The position numbers and the translations under genes are program-made. Below, piece after piece: positions 47,431 through 59,796 of a stretch of 64,000 nt of DNA. The stretch comes from Stutzerimonas stutzeri (GTDB lineage Bacteria; Pseudomonadota; Gammaproteobacteria; Pseudomonadales; Pseudomonadaceae), in contig NZ_PPXG01000001.1 of NCBI RefSeq assembly GCF_002909485.1, forward strand, positions 1 to 64,000, written 5' to 3'. The notes below the pieces were generated by a model, which worked only from the letters and a program-made list of their open reading frames with translations, had not been told where the DNA came from and did no database searches. The stretch's first letter is position 1. The number at the start of each line of letters is the position of its first letter.

Positions 47431-49461
47431 TCACGTCATAGCGAACACCTTGAGCACGAAGGCATACTCCAATGCCACGTCCTTGAGCGCCTGGTAGCGG
47501 CCGCTCATGCCGCCGTGCCCGGCACCGAATTCGGTCTTGAGCAGTAGAAGATTGTCGTTGGTGCGGGTAGCCCGCAGCTTGGCAACCCATTTGGCCGCTT
47601 CCCAGTACTGCACACGGCTGTCGTTGTAGCCGGCCACTGCGAGCAGGGCGGGGTAGGCCTGGGCGCGGACGTTTTCATAAGGCGCATAGGCCTTTATCCG
47701 CTCATGCACTTCCGGCTGATTTGGGTCGCCCCACTCATCGTATTCGGTGACAGTCAGCGGTAGATCGGCGTTGAGCATGGTGTTGAGCACGTCTACGAAA
47801 GGCACCTCGGCGACGGCCGCGCCAAACAGCTCAGGGCGCATGTTCAGTACGGCACCGATCAGCAGTCCACCGGCGCTGCCGCCGCTGATGGCCAGGCGCG
47901 CCGAGGTCGTGTAGCCGTCGGCCAGCAGCTGTTCGGCACAGGCGATGAAGTCACTGAAGGTGTTCGGTTTGTGCTCCAGCTTGCCGGCACGGTACCAGGC
48001 CTCGCCCAGATCGCCACCACCACGCACATGGGCAATGGCGAATACGAAACCGCGGTCGAGCAACGACAGCCGTGCATGTGAGAACCAGGGGTCGAGGCTG
48101 TGGCCATAGGCGCCATAGCCATAGAGATAAAGAGGTGCAGGCTTGTCGAAACTGTCACGCCGGCCGACCAGGCTAATGGGGATCTGCGTGCCGTCCTGCG
48201 CGGTCGCCCAGATGCGTCGACTTTCATAGGCGTCCGCATCGAAAGGGCCTTCCACCGGCGTTTCCTTGAGTACTTGCTGGGTGCCATCGGCCAGGCTCAG
48301 CTGGCGAATCTGCGCCGGGCGGTTGAGCGCCTCATAGCGCAGTCGGATAACCGTGCTGGTGAACTCCAGAGAGTTCTGTACATGCAGGCTGTAGGCCGCG
48401 TCGGGCAGTTGCAGGCGATAGGGCTGTACGCCCTGCGGCCGTACCTCGATCACCGGCAGGCCACTCTCGCGCAGGGTCAGGGTGATCGCCTCGGCGTTCA
48501 GGCTGACGTCCTCGAGCATCACCGCTTCGTCATGCGGGACCAGTTCCTGCCAGTGCCGTCGCTCAGGTTGCGCCTCGCTGGCGTGATAGAGGGCGAAGTT
48601 GATGCCCGCCTGATTGCTGCGGATCAGCCAGTTCCATAGGCCTTCGTACAGGCCATGATCGGGGAAGTATTCGTGGTCTTCCTGACGCGGCGCCAGGCAT
48701 GCCCACTGACCTTTCGGCTCGTCCGCCGAAAGCACCCAGGCTTCGCTGGTGGTTTTACTGTGGGAAAGAATCACCAGCTGGCGCTCGGAGCTGGTGCGGT
48801 AGCAATGCACGAAGAAGCGCCCGTCCGGATCGTGGTAGACCTCGGTGCTGCCGGTTTCGCCCAGCCGATGGCGGTAGATCTTGTGCGGACGGTGGGTGTC
48901 GTCCAGTTCACCGTAGAACAGTGTCTGGCTATCGTTGGCCCAGGTCATGCTGCCGTCGCAGTCGTCGAAGGGCAGGGCGGTCACGTCGCCGCTGGCGAGG
49001 TCCTTGACGAACAGCCGGTAGATCTCATCGCCTTCGCGGTCCAGGCTGTAGGCCAGCTTGGCGTGATCCTGGCTGACGCTGAACGCGCCCAGCGAAAGGA
49101 AACCGCCGCCGGCCAGCTCGTTAGGGTCGAGCAGCAGCTGTTCGGTGTTCTCGTCTACGCTGAGCGAGCCATCGACCGGCCGCGGGCAGCGATAGTGCCG
49201 CGGATATTCGTCGCCAGCCGTGGTGCGCTGGTAATACAGCCACGGCCCCCAGGGCGAGGGCAGAGACAGATCGGTTTCGCGGATACGGCCCTTTATTTCC
49301 TGGAATAGCGTCTCGCGCAGTTCGGCCTGGTCGGCGAGCTGTTCCTCGAGGAAGGCGTTCTCCGCCTTGAGGTACGCCAACACGTCGTCGGCGTCGCGAT
49401 TTTCCAGCCAGCGATAGGGATCGGTGCCAGTGTCGGTGCGGGCGATGGGGGCGTTGGACAT
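47431..49461 (-). CDS. ptrB: Oligopeptidase B (prolyl oligopeptidase family)
   Basis: A 676-residue serine peptidase that cuts short peptides after basic residues. The N-terminal beta-propeller (about 70-405) limits access to small substrates. The C-terminal hydrolase domain has the nucleophile in SGGSAGG (Ser about 529), Asp about 614 in AGYNDSRVQYW and His about 649 in GAGHGG. No signal peptide, so cytoplasmic. I chose ATG 49461; an open extension upstream lacks family similarity. It is divergent from fadB with about 430 bp between. Confidence 0.93.
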   Translation of the reverse strand: MSNAPIARTDTGTDPYRWLENRDADDVLAYLKAENAFLEEQLADQAELRETLFQEIKGRIRETDLSLPSPWGPWLYYQRTTAGDEYPRHYRCPRPVDGSLSVDENTEQLLLDPNELAGGGFLSLGAFSVSQDHAKLAYSLDREGDEIYRLFVKDLASGDVTALPFDDCDGSMTWANDSQTLFYGELDDTHRPHKIYRHRLGETGSTEVYHDPDGRFFVHCYRTSSERQLVILSHSKTTSEAWVLSADEPKGQWACLAPRQEDHEYFPDHGLYEGLWNWLIRSNQAGINFALYHASEAQPERRHWQELVPHDEAVMLEDVSLNAEAITLTLRESGLPVIEVRPQGVQPYRLQLPDAAYSLHVQNSLEFTSTVIRLRYEALNRPAQIRQLSLADGTQQVLKETPVEGPFDADAYESRRIWATAQDGTQIPISLVGRRDSFDKPAPLYLYGYGAYGHSLDPWFSHARLSLLDRGFVFAIAHVRGGGDLGEAWYRAGKLEHKPNTFSDFIACAEQLLADGYTTSARLAISGGSAGGLLIGAVLNMRPELFGAAVAEVPFVDVLNTMLNADLPLTVTEYDEWGDPNQPEVHERIKAYAPYENVRAQAYPALLAVAGYNDSRVQYWEAAKWVAKLRATRTNDNLLLLKTEFGAGHGGMSGRYQALKDVALEYAFVLKVFAMT

Positions 49462-49575
49462 GCAGTAACTCCGGATTCGTTTCGCGGCCTCGTAAGGCCG
49501 GTGATGGCATAGAGCGGGATTCGCCAGTGTACCTGCTCGGCTAGGACTAGGATTCATGGAGCAGCGTGGTATCGG

Positions 49576-49737
49576 TCAGTGATCGGTGCGTTGCAGGATC
49601 GGCTCGGTGAATGACAGCGAATCGGCACCGTGGATGATGACCATGTGGTCGCGAAATGTCCGCTGGCAGCACCGCTCGGTTAGGCAAGACAGCTGATTGA
49701 CAATGCTGAGCTTTTCCCCGAAGGTGTGCCGACCCAA
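49576..49737 (-). CDS. Possible short Cys-containing ORF upstream of ptrB (doubtful)
   Basis: A 53-residue frame on the minus strand in the ptrB-fadB gap, with TTG as the only sensible start. It has a Cys cluster (LSCLTERCC) and ends LQRTDH. Codon choice is compatible with coding, but there is no ribosome-binding site and I recognise no family. It may equally be leader DNA. The rest of this gap (49462-49890) must hold the divergent ptrB and fadB promoters; no PsrA-type operator with correct spacing is seen. Confidence 0.2.
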   Translation of the reverse strand: MGRHTFGEKLSIVNQLSCLTERCCQRTFRDHMVIIHGADSLSFTEPILQRTDH

Positions 49738-49860
49738 ATCAAACGGGCGTATGAATCGAGCGTTTGCCAGAGCAGGCGCCGATCACCCGGATTATCGTGT
49801 CGGTGGGTGTCGTTCGCCGCAAGGCGCGGCCGAGTAGGGCCGAAGACGTGAGACACGTAA

Positions 49861-53232
<3,372 letters not shown>

Positions 53233-53316
53233 CAGACAGATGCAAATGACTGCGCTAGGCTGACAGCCAATCTCGCGTGTTTGCGGGAACATGAGTTGTC
53301 AGTCGGTGCATGGAAG

Positions 53317-53350
53317 CCGGGGCCTGGTGCCCCGGTTTTTCTTTTTTGTA
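53317..53350 (+). terminator. Rho-independent terminator of fadBA
   Basis: The stem CCGGGGC (53317-53323) / GCCCCGG (53329-53335) with a 5-nt loop is followed by TTTTTCTTTTTT. It ends only about 18 bp before the next start codon. Confidence 0.92.
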
Positions 53351-53367
53351 TTTGCGTGGAGGTAGGC

Positions 53368-53601
53368 ATGCAGTTGCAGCCGGGGCGTTATCGCCATTAC
53401 AAGGGGCCGGAATATCGTGTATTCGCTGTTGCACGGCATTCCGAGACTGAAGAGCCGGTGGTGTTCTACCAGGCGCTGTACGGGGAACGCGGACTCTGGG
53501 TACGCCCGTTATCGATGTTTACCGAGACCGTCGAAGTCAACGGTGAAACGGTCCCTCGTTTTGCATTGCTCGAAGCCGAAGCGAGCCTTTTTGAAGGCTA
53601 A
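53368..53601 (+). CDS. DUF1653 domain protein
   Basis: A 77-residue protein with the DUF1653 pattern: GRYRHYKGPEYRVFAVARHSET (in part, 6-27), then EPVVFYQALYG and LWVRPLSMFTETV. The whole protein is the domain, a small beta-fold of unknown function found widely in bacteria. An excellent GGAGG site precedes ATG 53368; an open extension reading back through the fadBA terminator is not coding. P. aeruginosa has the equivalent gene between fadA and topA. Confidence 0.88.
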   Translation: MQLQPGRYRHYKGPEYRVFAVARHSETEEPVVFYQALYGERGLWVRPLSMFTETVEVNGETVPRFALLEAEASLFEG

Positions 53602-53628
53602 GCTGGCATGCCGCCACCAGTCCCGCGC

Positions 53629-53656
53629 TTGACCTCACGTCCATCGCCACTATATA
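53629..53656 (+). promoter_or_regulatory. Candidate topA promoter
   Basis: TTGACC (53629-53634) and TATATA (53651-53656) are 16 bp apart; shifting to TATATA at 53653 gives 18 bp. It lies about 230 bp upstream of topA in a 288-bp gap that shows no other feature. Confidence 0.5.
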
Positions 53657-53889
53657 TAGCGGTGCTTTTTAGACAGAGCGAAAACCTCGGCGTCCGCTTG
53701 GCGGCATCGAACCGCTGCTCTGATTCGCACCAGGCGGAGCCGGGGCAGGGCGATTGTTCTGCCAGTCGGCCCGTTCGCAAAACGCGCACTAACGTTCGCT
53801 GATGCCTTGCCGATTACCGCCGGTACGGGTATTCAAACTGTCGGAGGCGCCGCCTCTGTTCACCTTTCGATTCAGGAACTCTCCTCTCC

Positions 53890-56493
53890 ATGGGTAAATC
53901 GCTGGTCATCGTGGAATCACCGGCCAAGGCCAAGACAATCAACAAGTATTTGGGCAACCAGTACGTGGTGAAGTCGAGTATCGGCCATATCCGCGACCTT
54001 CCTACCAGCGGCTCTGCCAACAAGGAGCCGGTCAAGCGCGGCAAGGCTGCGGCCACCGACGCGCCAGCGCTCTCGCCGAAAGAGAAGGCCAAGCGCCAGC
54101 TCGTGGCGCGCATGGGGGTCGACCCGGAACATGGCTGGAAAGCCAAGTACGAGATTCTGCCCGGCAAGGAAAAGGTCATCGAAGAACTGCGTCGTCTGGC
54201 CAAGGAAGCCGACACCATCTATCTCGCAACCGACTTGGATAGAGAGGGGGAGGCCATCGCCTGGCACCTGCGCGAGTCGATTGGCGGCGACGACAGTCGT
54301 TACAAGCGTGTGGTGTTCAACGAAATCACCAAGAAGGCGATCCAGGAAGCGTTCTCCAAACCTGGCGATCTGGATATCAACCGGGTCAACGCGCAGCAGG
54401 CGCGTCGTTTCCTCGATCGCGTGGTCGGCTACATGGTGTCGCCGCTGCTTTGGGCGAAGATCGCCCGTGGTCTCTCGGCAGGCCGTGTGCAGTCGGTGGC
54501 TGTGAAGCTGGTGGTCGAGCGCGAGCGCGAAATCCGCGCCTTCGTTCCAGAAGAGTATTGGGAAGTGCACGCGGACCTGGCGAGTGCGCAGCAGGCCAAG
54601 GTGCGTTTCGAAGTCGCCCGCGAGAACGGCGAAGCCTTCAAGCCGCTGAACGAAGCGCAGGCCACCGCAGCACTCGAAAAGCTCAAGGGCGCTCAGTACA
54701 GTGTCAGCAAGCGCGAGGATAAGCCAACCAGCAGCAAGCCGTCGGCCCCCTTCATCACTTCGACCCTGCAGCAGGCGGCGAGCAATCGCCTCGGTTTTGG
54801 CGTGAAGAAGACCATGATGATGGCTCAGCGCTTGTACGAGGCCGGCTACATCACCTACATGCGTACTGACTCGACCAATCTCTCCGCTGACGCGGTCGGT
54901 ATGGTGCGTGGTTTCATCGAAAGCGAGTTCGGTGACAAGTACCTGCCGGAGAAGCCGAACGTCTATTCGAGCAAGGAGGGCGCCCAGGAGGCGCACGAGG
55001 CGATTCGCCCGTCCGACGTCAACATGCGGCCGACCCAGCTGTCAGGCATGGAGCGCGATGCCGAGCGCCTCTATGAGCTGATCTGGCGCCAGTTCGTTGC
55101 CTGCCAGATGCCACCGGCACAGTACCTGTCCACCAGCGTGACCGTCGCTGCCGGCAATTTCGAGCTGCGCGCCAAGGGCCGCATCCTGAAGTTCGACGGC
55201 TACACCAAGGTCATGCCGCAGCAGAGCAAGGCCGGTGAGGATGACGTCTTGCCAGAGATGAACAAGGGCGACGACATGAAGCTGCTCAAGCTCGATCCGA
55301 GCCAGCACTTCACCAAGCCGCCAGCGCGCTACTCCGAAGCCAGCCTGGTCAAGGAGATGGAGAAGCGCGGTATCGGTCGGCCGTCCACCTACGCCGCGAT
55401 CATTTCGACGATCCAGGACCGCGGCTACGTCTCGCTGCACAACCGCCGTTTCTATTCGGAGAAGATGGGTGACATCGTCACTGAGCGTCTGTCCGAGAGC
55501 TTCAACAATCTGATGGATTACGGTTTTACCGCCGGTATGGAAGAGCATCTGGACGACGTCGCTCAGGGCGAACGCGACTGGAAGCACGTGCTGGACGAGT
55601 TCTACGGTGATTTCCGCAAAAAGCTCGAAGTTGCCGAAGCCAGCGAAAACGGCATGCGCGCCAATCAGCCGACCTTGACCGATATTCCGTGCAAGGTCTG
55701 CGGTCGTCCGATGATGATCCGCACGGCCTCGACCGGCGTGTTCCTTGGCTGCTCCGGCTACAGCCTGCCGCCGAAGGAGCGCTGCAAATCGACGGTCAAC
55801 CTGATTCCCGGTGACGAGATCGCTGCCGATGACGAGGGCGAATCCGAGTCCCTCGTGCTGCTCGGCAAGCACCGTTGCCCGATCTGCAGCACCGCGATGG
55901 ATGCCTACCTGCTCGACGAGACGCAGAAGCTGCATATCTGCGGCAATAACCCGGATTGCTCGGGTTACGAGATCGAGAAGGGTCAGTACCGCATCAAGGG
56001 CTACGAAGGCCCGAGCCTGGAATGTGACAAGTGCGGCAGTGAAATGCAGCTCAAGACTGGCCGTTTCGGCAAGTTCTTCGGTTGCACCAATGCCGAGTGC
56101 AAGAACACCCGCAAATTGCTGAAGAACGGCGAGGCGGCACCGCCGAAGATGGATGCGGTGAAGATGCCGGAGCTCAAGTGCGAAAAGGTCGATGACACCT
56201 ACGTGCTCCGTGATGGCGCTTCGGGTCTGTTCCTGGCTGCCAGTCAGTTCCCGAAGAATCGCGAAACCCGCGCCCCGCTGGTGCGTGAGTTGATCCCCCA
56301 TAAGGACGAGATCGATCCCAAGTACCACTTCCTGCTCGATGCGCCACAGAAAGATCCGGAAGGCCGCTTCGCGGTCATCCGTTTCAGCCGCAAGACCAAG
56401 GAGCAGTATGTGCAGACCGAAGTGGACGGCAAGCCGACCGGCTGGAAGGCGTTCTACGACGGCGGCAAGTGGAAGGTCGAAGACAAGCGCTGA
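53890..56493 (+). CDS. topA: DNA topoisomerase I
   Basis: An 867-residue type IA topoisomerase that relaxes negative supercoils. The TOPRIM domain has the catalytic Glu in [11 protein letters not shown] (9) and the metal motif [13 protein letters not shown] (about 115-127). The active-site Tyr is Y323 in [13 protein letters not shown]. The C-terminal part has topoisomerase zinc-ribbon modules starting CKVCGRP, HRCPICS and CDKCGSEM, the last with FGCTNAEC, and ends with a Lys-rich segment. Length fits Pseudomonas TopA. A single gene with a 288-bp leader. Confidence 0.97.
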   Translation: MGKSLVIVESPAKAKTINKYLGNQYVVKSSIGHIRDLPTSGSANKEPVKRGKAAATDAPALSPKEKAKRQLVARMGVDPEHGWKAKYEILPGKEKVIEELRRLAKEADTIYLATDLDREGEAIAWHLRESIGGDDSRYKRVVFNEITKKAIQEAFSKPGDLDINRVNAQQARRFLDRVVGYMVSPLLWAKIARGLSAGRVQSVAVKLVVEREREIRAFVPEEYWEVHADLASAQQAKVRFEVARENGEAFKPLNEAQATAALEKLKGAQYSVSKREDKPTSSKPSAPFITSTLQQAASNRLGFGVKKTMMMAQRLYEAGYITYMRTDSTNLSADAVGMVRGFIESEFGDKYLPEKPNVYSSKEGAQEAHEAIRPSDVNMRPTQLSGMERDAERLYELIWRQFVACQMPPAQYLSTSVTVAAGNFELRAKGRILKFDGYTKVMPQQSKAGEDDVLPEMNKGDDMKLLKLDPSQHFTKPPARYSEASLVKEMEKRGIGRPSTYAAIISTIQDRGYVSLHNRRFYSEKMGDIVTERLSESFNNLMDYGFTAGMEEHLDDVAQGERDWKHVLDEFYGDFRKKLEVAEASENGMRANQPTLTDIPCKVCGRPMMIRTASTGVFLGCSGYSLPPKERCKSTVNLIPGDEIAADDEGESESLVLLGKHRCPICSTAMDAYLLDETQKLHICGNNPDCSGYEIEKGQYRIKGYEGPSLECDKCGSEMQLKTGRFGKFFGCTNAECKNTRKLLKNGEAAPPKMDAVKMPELKCEKVDDTYVLRDGASGLFLAASQFPKNRETRAPLVRELIPHKDEIDPKYHFLLDAPQKDPEGRFAVIRFSRKTKEQYVQTEVDGKPTGWKAFYDGGKWKVEDKR

Positions 56494-56544
56494 TTTTGTT
56501 GCGGTCGACCGCTCAGCGGGTCGGCCGGAAAGAGCGCTTTCTTC

Positions 56545-56573
56545 AGATTGGCTGACGCTTCGTCAGCCAATCT
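56545..56573. terminator. 13-bp perfect hairpin after topA
   Basis: AGATTGGCTGACG (56545-56557) pairs perfectly with CGTCAGCCAATCT (56561-56573) around a 3-nt loop. No T-run follows on the plus strand; on the minus strand it is followed by GAAGAAAG. It may end the topA transcript with help from Rho, or protect its 3' end. Confidence 0.5.
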
Positions 56574-56629
56574 GGTGCGGCAACCTGTGAAGGTCCATTC
56601 TCTGTTCATCTTCTTTCGGAGAGCATGCC

Positions 56630-57148
56630 ATGGCTCACGAGCTCTACACGCGCACCAACCAGAAGATCTTCTTCGCCGGCTTGTCACTGGAAAGCTGGCG
56701 CAAAGCCGAAGAGTCCGCCTCCATGCATTCCCAGGGGTTGATCCAGGCTGAGCGCGAGGCTTGCCTGTTTCACCTTTACGGCGCCTTGCTTGGCCTGTGC
56801 CATGAAATCGCCGGCTACTATCGTTCTCCCGGTGCGGATGCACCGATGGTAGAGGCATTTCTGACCCGTAGCGTGCTGGAAGCGGCGCCGAGTCCGGAGC
56901 TTGCTGAGCTGCTGGAATTGTCGGAGCAGCCGAGCACCTGGCTCGGACAGTTGCTGATGGCCTACAAACAGCTGTTTCAGCCGCCACGGGCTCCTGCCAA
57001 GGCCAAGAGCGATCCGCGCCAGCCGCTGATCGAGGCGATCAGTGTCGAGGATGAAGCGCCGCCCCTGTCGCGTGTCGAACTGGAAGCCTGGCGGCAGAAC
57101 CTCAAGGGGCTGGCGCTACGCTTTCGCGAGTCGCTTACCGAGTGGTGA
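56630..57148 (+). CDS. Conserved Pseudomonas protein (DUF6586-like)
   Basis: A 172-residue mostly helical protein without signal peptide or membrane segment. Visible parts are YTRTNQKIFFAGLSLESWRKAEES (in part), an Ala/Leu-rich helical middle, a proline-rich linker near 118-125 and a Leu-rich C-terminus. It corresponds by position to P. aeruginosa PA3010, a protein restricted to Pseudomonas relatives and of unknown function. The family name is from memory and uncertain. The ribosome-binding site is TCGGAGAG upstream. Confidence 0.65.
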   Translation: MAHELYTRTNQKIFFAGLSLESWRKAEESASMHSQGLIQAEREACLFHLYGALLGLCHEIAGYYRSPGADAPMVEAFLTRSVLEAAPSPELAELLELSEQPSTWLGQLLMAYKQLFQPPRAPAKAKSDPRQPLIEAISVEDEAPPLSRVELEAWRQNLKGLALRFRESLTEW

Positions 57149-57165
57149 CAGCTCGCGTAGCGACG

Positions 57166-58002
57166 TCAGCCGCTGTGCCTGATGGTCAGTACCATGGCGA
57201 TCCCGCCGAGAATGGCCGTGCCGGACAAAAGCAGCGTTGACGTAACCGCTTCGCCAAGCAGTACGGCCCCGGCAATGGCGGTTAGCAGCGGAACGCTGAG
57301 CTGCACGCTCGCTGCCTGTATTGCTGCAAGACCGGGTAATGCTGCATACCAGATGGCATAGCCGATGCCCGAAGTCAGTGCCCCGGAAAGCAGGGCGTAA
57401 ACGACTCCAGGCACATCCAATTGCTGCTGGCCAACCAGCAGCAGGCACAGCACTACGGCGAACGGCACAGCCTTGATGAAGTTGCCCGCAGTTGCTGCCA
57501 GGGGATTGCTCGCGCTCCGTCCGCGTAGCGAGTAGATGCCCCAGGCGGCACCGGACAGTAGCATCAGCAGCGCGCCATCCAGTGCCGGCGCGCTGCTTCC
57601 CGGCAGCAGCAGAATCAGCAGTCCACTCAACGCAAGCAGCAAACCGGCAATCTGTCCGGCGCTGAAGCGTTCGCCCCGCAGCAATCCCCAGGCAAGCATG
57701 CTCAGCTGCACTGCGCCGAACAGCAGCAGGGCGCCTGCGCCTGCATCCAGGTTGATATAGGCGAAGGAAAAACTCGCCGCGTAGACGAACAACGCCAAGG
57801 CGCTGAGCCAGTCTCCACCTGTCGAATGATTAGTGCTGAATCGCAACAGCAACCAGAGTGTGAGCGCCCCGGCCAGGAGGCGCAGGCTGGTGAAGCTGGC
57901 CGGGTCGATAGCGGTATCCCGCAAGGCAATACGGCACAAAATCGAATTGCCGGCGAACGCCAGTATGGCTAGAGCGGTTAGCAGCAGGGTTCGGGTGGTC
58001 AT
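57166..58002 (-). CDS. EamA/DMT-family permease
   Basis: A 278-residue inner-membrane protein with about ten membrane segments arranged as two EamA repeats (about 5-135 and 140-275). The first repeat holds SILCRIALRDTAIDPASFTSLRLLAGAL (in part), typical of the drug/metabolite transporter superfamily. The second has SGIGYAIWYAALPGLAAIQAA (in part) and ends AILGGIAMVLTIR. Substrate unknown; exporters of amino acids and metabolites are common. ATG 58002 has AAGGA at 6-bp spacing. Confidence 0.87.
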   Translation of the reverse strand: MTTRTLLLTALAILAFAGNSILCRIALRDTAIDPASFTSLRLLAGALTLWLLLRFSTNHSTGGDWLSALALFVYAASFSFAYINLDAGAGALLLFGAVQLSMLAWGLLRGERFSAGQIAGLLLALSGLLILLLPGSSAPALDGALLMLLSGAAWGIYSLRGRSASNPLAATAGNFIKAVPFAVVLCLLLVGQQQLDVPGVVYALLSGALTSGIGYAIWYAALPGLAAIQAASVQLSVPLLTAIAGAVLLGEAVTSTLLLSGTAILGGIAMVLTIRHSG

Positions 58003-58196
58003 ATGCAATCCTTATCGCCGCGCGGACGCGCGCGCTTTTTTTGCGCATGCTACGTGGCAGTCACCCTCGGGCACATTGTTTTTCGTATGACGTGCAGGCT
58101 CGTATCTGCGGGCTGCCGAGCGTGCCTGAGGTTGGCAAAGGCTGCTCTGAGGCTGGTCGGCTGTTACAATGGTCGCCTTTCACGCGGAGCTGATCC

Positions 58197-58433
58197 ATGC
58201 CTACATCTTTTCTGGAAATCGTCGAGCTACCTGACGGGCGCATCGTGCTTCGTCGTGCCGAGGACGAAGAGGTGCTGGTCACGCTGGATTTCTCCAAAGA
58301 CGCCAAGCTGTTTCTGCAGGGGCAGCATGTCGAAATCGCCAAGGCGATGTTCAATGTCGGCGTTCAGATGGCCGGTCGTATGTCGGAAGGTGATTTCGAG
58401 CGTGATGACGACGAGCCGCGCGTTCTGCACTGA
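58197..58433 (+). CDS. Small conserved acidic protein
   Basis: A 78-residue protein beginning MPTSFLEIVELPDGRIVLRRAEDEE and ending in an acidic tail (SEGDFERDDDEPRVLH). No membrane segment, signal or known motif. The ribosome-binding site GCGGAG is before ATG 58197. It matches by position P. aeruginosa PA3009, conserved in Pseudomonas without known function. It converges on sulA. Confidence 0.72.
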   Translation: MPTSFLEIVELPDGRIVLRRAEDEEVLVTLDFSKDAKLFLQGQHVEIAKAMFNVGVQMAGRMSEGDFERDDDEPRVLH

Positions 58434-58491
58434 ACGCAGTGACTTCAGAATTCCATGAGCGATGCAGCAGCACATCCCTGTGCTGTGGTGC

Positions 58492-58968
58492 TCAGCATCC
58501 CAGGCGAATATTCAGACTCTGAGCATCGCCCAGATCGGCAGCAGCACGGAGCTTGCTGCGGGTTGCGCCATCGAGCTTACTGAACCAGCTGACGACAGTA
58601 TGGCTGCAACCCGAGGCCAGCGCCTTGCAGGCAAGCTCCTGTGCACCTTCCGCATCGCGCGGCTGCAGCAGGATGATGCGTTCGCGATTCAGGCCGCATT
58701 TGCGCAACCAGTTTTGCGAGAGAAACGCAGGTGGGGCAATCAGGGTCAGCCATCGGCTGTCCGTCGCATCGCCGAGTTCACGCAGGATAGGGGCGAGCAA
58801 CAGGTGGCAGTGTTCGCTGCTGCCACTCAGGCTCAACTCGCTCAGATGCTCCTTGCACTGTTCGGGCTTGTTACGTGCTTTCAAACTGCCAAACGGTGCC
58901 AGGCTTTGCGCGATGACGCCATCGAACAACGACAGTTGGGGCCGGGAAGTGCTGGTCTGATACTGCAT
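58492..58968 (-). CDS. sulA: SOS cell division inhibitor, SulA-like
   Basis: A 158-residue SulA-family protein that blocks FtsZ assembly after DNA damage. The core RWLTLIAPPAFLSQNWLRKCGLNRERIILLQPRD (in part, about 72-104) and the last third with TVVSWFSKLDGATRSKLRAAAD (in part) are the RecA-like SulA fold. It follows lexA by 11 bp on the same strand, so both come from the LexA-controlled promoter at 59597-59631. I chose start 58968; an upstream open extension overlaps lexA in another frame. Confidence 0.9.
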   Translation of the reverse strand: MQYQTSTSRPQLSLFDGVIAQSLAPFGSLKARNKPEQCKEHLSELSLSGSSEHCHLLLAPILRELGDATDSRWLTLIAPPAFLSQNWLRKCGLNRERIILLQPRDAEGAQELACKALASGCSHTVVSWFSKLDGATRSKLRAAADLGDAQSLNIRLGC

Positions 58969-58979
58969 GAACCTTCTCC

Positions 58980-59588
58980 TTAGCGGCGTATGACGCCGAC
59001 ACTCAAGCCTTCTATCACCAATTCCTGCTGTTCGAGGTCGACCTCGATGGGTGCGAACTCGGGGTTCTCCGCCAGCAGCCAAATTTTCTTGCCGTCACGC
59101 TTGAAGCGTTTCACCGTGACTTCATCACCAATGCGCGCAACTACGATCTGGCCGTTTCTCGCCTCACGAGTTGTGTGTACGGCGAGCAGATCGCCGTCGA
59201 AGATGCCGACGTCCTTCATGCTCATGCCATGCACCCGCAATAGATAATCTGCTCGCGGATGGAAAAAGCCCGGGCTGATCTGGCAGGATTCTTCGACATG
59301 TTGCTGTGCCAGAATCGGCGCGCCGGCGGCAACCCGCCCTATGATTGGCAGGCCAGCTTCGGCGGGCGCGGGTTCGAAGTCTGGAACGCGTATCCCGCGG
59401 GATGCACCGGGCGTCATCTCGATTGCGCCTTTGCGCGCCAGTGCCTTGAGATGCTCCTCGGCAGCGTTGGGCGACTTGAAGCCAAGTTCATTGGCGATCT
59501 CGGCGCGGGTCGGCGGATATCCGTTGTCCTCTAGGCAACGCTTGATAAAGGCGAGGATTTCCGTCTGGCGAGGCGTCAGCTTGATCAT
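58980..59588 (-). CDS. lexA: LexA repressor
   Basis: A 202-residue SOS repressor. The N-terminal winged helix domain (1-70) has [26 protein letters not shown] (in part). The self-cleavage bond is Ala88-Gly89 in RVAAGAP. The catalytic pair is Ser123 (HGMSM) and Lys160 (VTVKRFKR). RecA filaments trigger autocleavage. It represses its own operon lexA-sulA through two boxes upstream. Confidence 0.97.
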   Translation of the reverse strand: MIKLTPRQTEILAFIKRCLEDNGYPPTRAEIANELGFKSPNAAEEHLKALARKGAIEMTPGASRGIRVPDFEPAPAEAGLPIIGRVAAGAPILAQQHVEESCQISPGFFHPRADYLLRVHGMSMKDVGIFDGDLLAVHTTREARNGQIVVARIGDEVTVKRFKRDGKKIWLLAENPEFAPIEVDLEQQELVIEGLSVGVIRR

Positions 59589-59596
59589 GTCGGTCT

Positions 59597-59612
59597 CTGT
59601 TCTTTTATACAG
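59597..59612 (-). promoter_or_regulatory. LexA (SOS) box 1
   Basis: On the minus strand the box reads CTGTATAAAAGAACAG, a full match to CTGT-N8-ACAG. It lies 9 bp from the lexA start codon, so LexA bound here would block the ribosome-binding/leader zone and transcription. Confidence 0.93.
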
Positions 59613-59615
59613 TGA

Positions 59616-59631
59616 CTGGGATTATATACAG
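59616..59631 (-). promoter_or_regulatory. LexA (SOS) box 2
   Basis: On the minus strand the box reads CTGTATATAATCCCAG, with CTG-N10-CAG halves. It is 3 bp from box 1, on the same helix face two turns apart, and includes a TATAAT-like -10. Confidence 0.88.
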
Positions 59632-59737
59632 TGATCTGGCCTTGGCAACGAATGATTCTTGGAGGTCAGGTGCTTCGTAGCGCATGCGGCATGACGCGTC
59701 TGCGACAATGACGCTAGTGCCGCAAGGCGTTTCGTGG

Positions 59738-59766
59738 TTGACTTGCCGGTCGGTGAAACGTAAGTT
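59738..59766 (+). promoter_or_regulatory. psrA promoter
   Basis: TTGACT (59738-59743) and TAAGTT (59761-59766) are 17 bp apart. The -10 lies inside the first PsrA operator, which fits autorepression. Confidence 0.6.
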
Positions 59767-59781
59767 TCAAACAGTTGTTTG
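59755..59781. promoter_or_regulatory. Two overlapping PsrA operators
   Basis: GAAAC-GTAA-GTTTC (59755-59768) and CAAAC-AGTT-GTTTG (59768-59781) share one base. Both fit the PsrA consensus G/CAAAC-N2-4-GTTTG/C described in Pseudomonas. They cover the -10 of the promoter and lie 15-42 bp upstream of the psrA ATG. Confidence 0.85.
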
Positions 59782-59796
59782 TCTTTCGGAGGGGGC

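Noticed and set aside
49741-49767. CAAAC ... GTTTG upstream of fadB as a PsrA operator
   Set aside because: The halves are 17 bp apart, whereas PsrA sites have 2-4 bp between halves.
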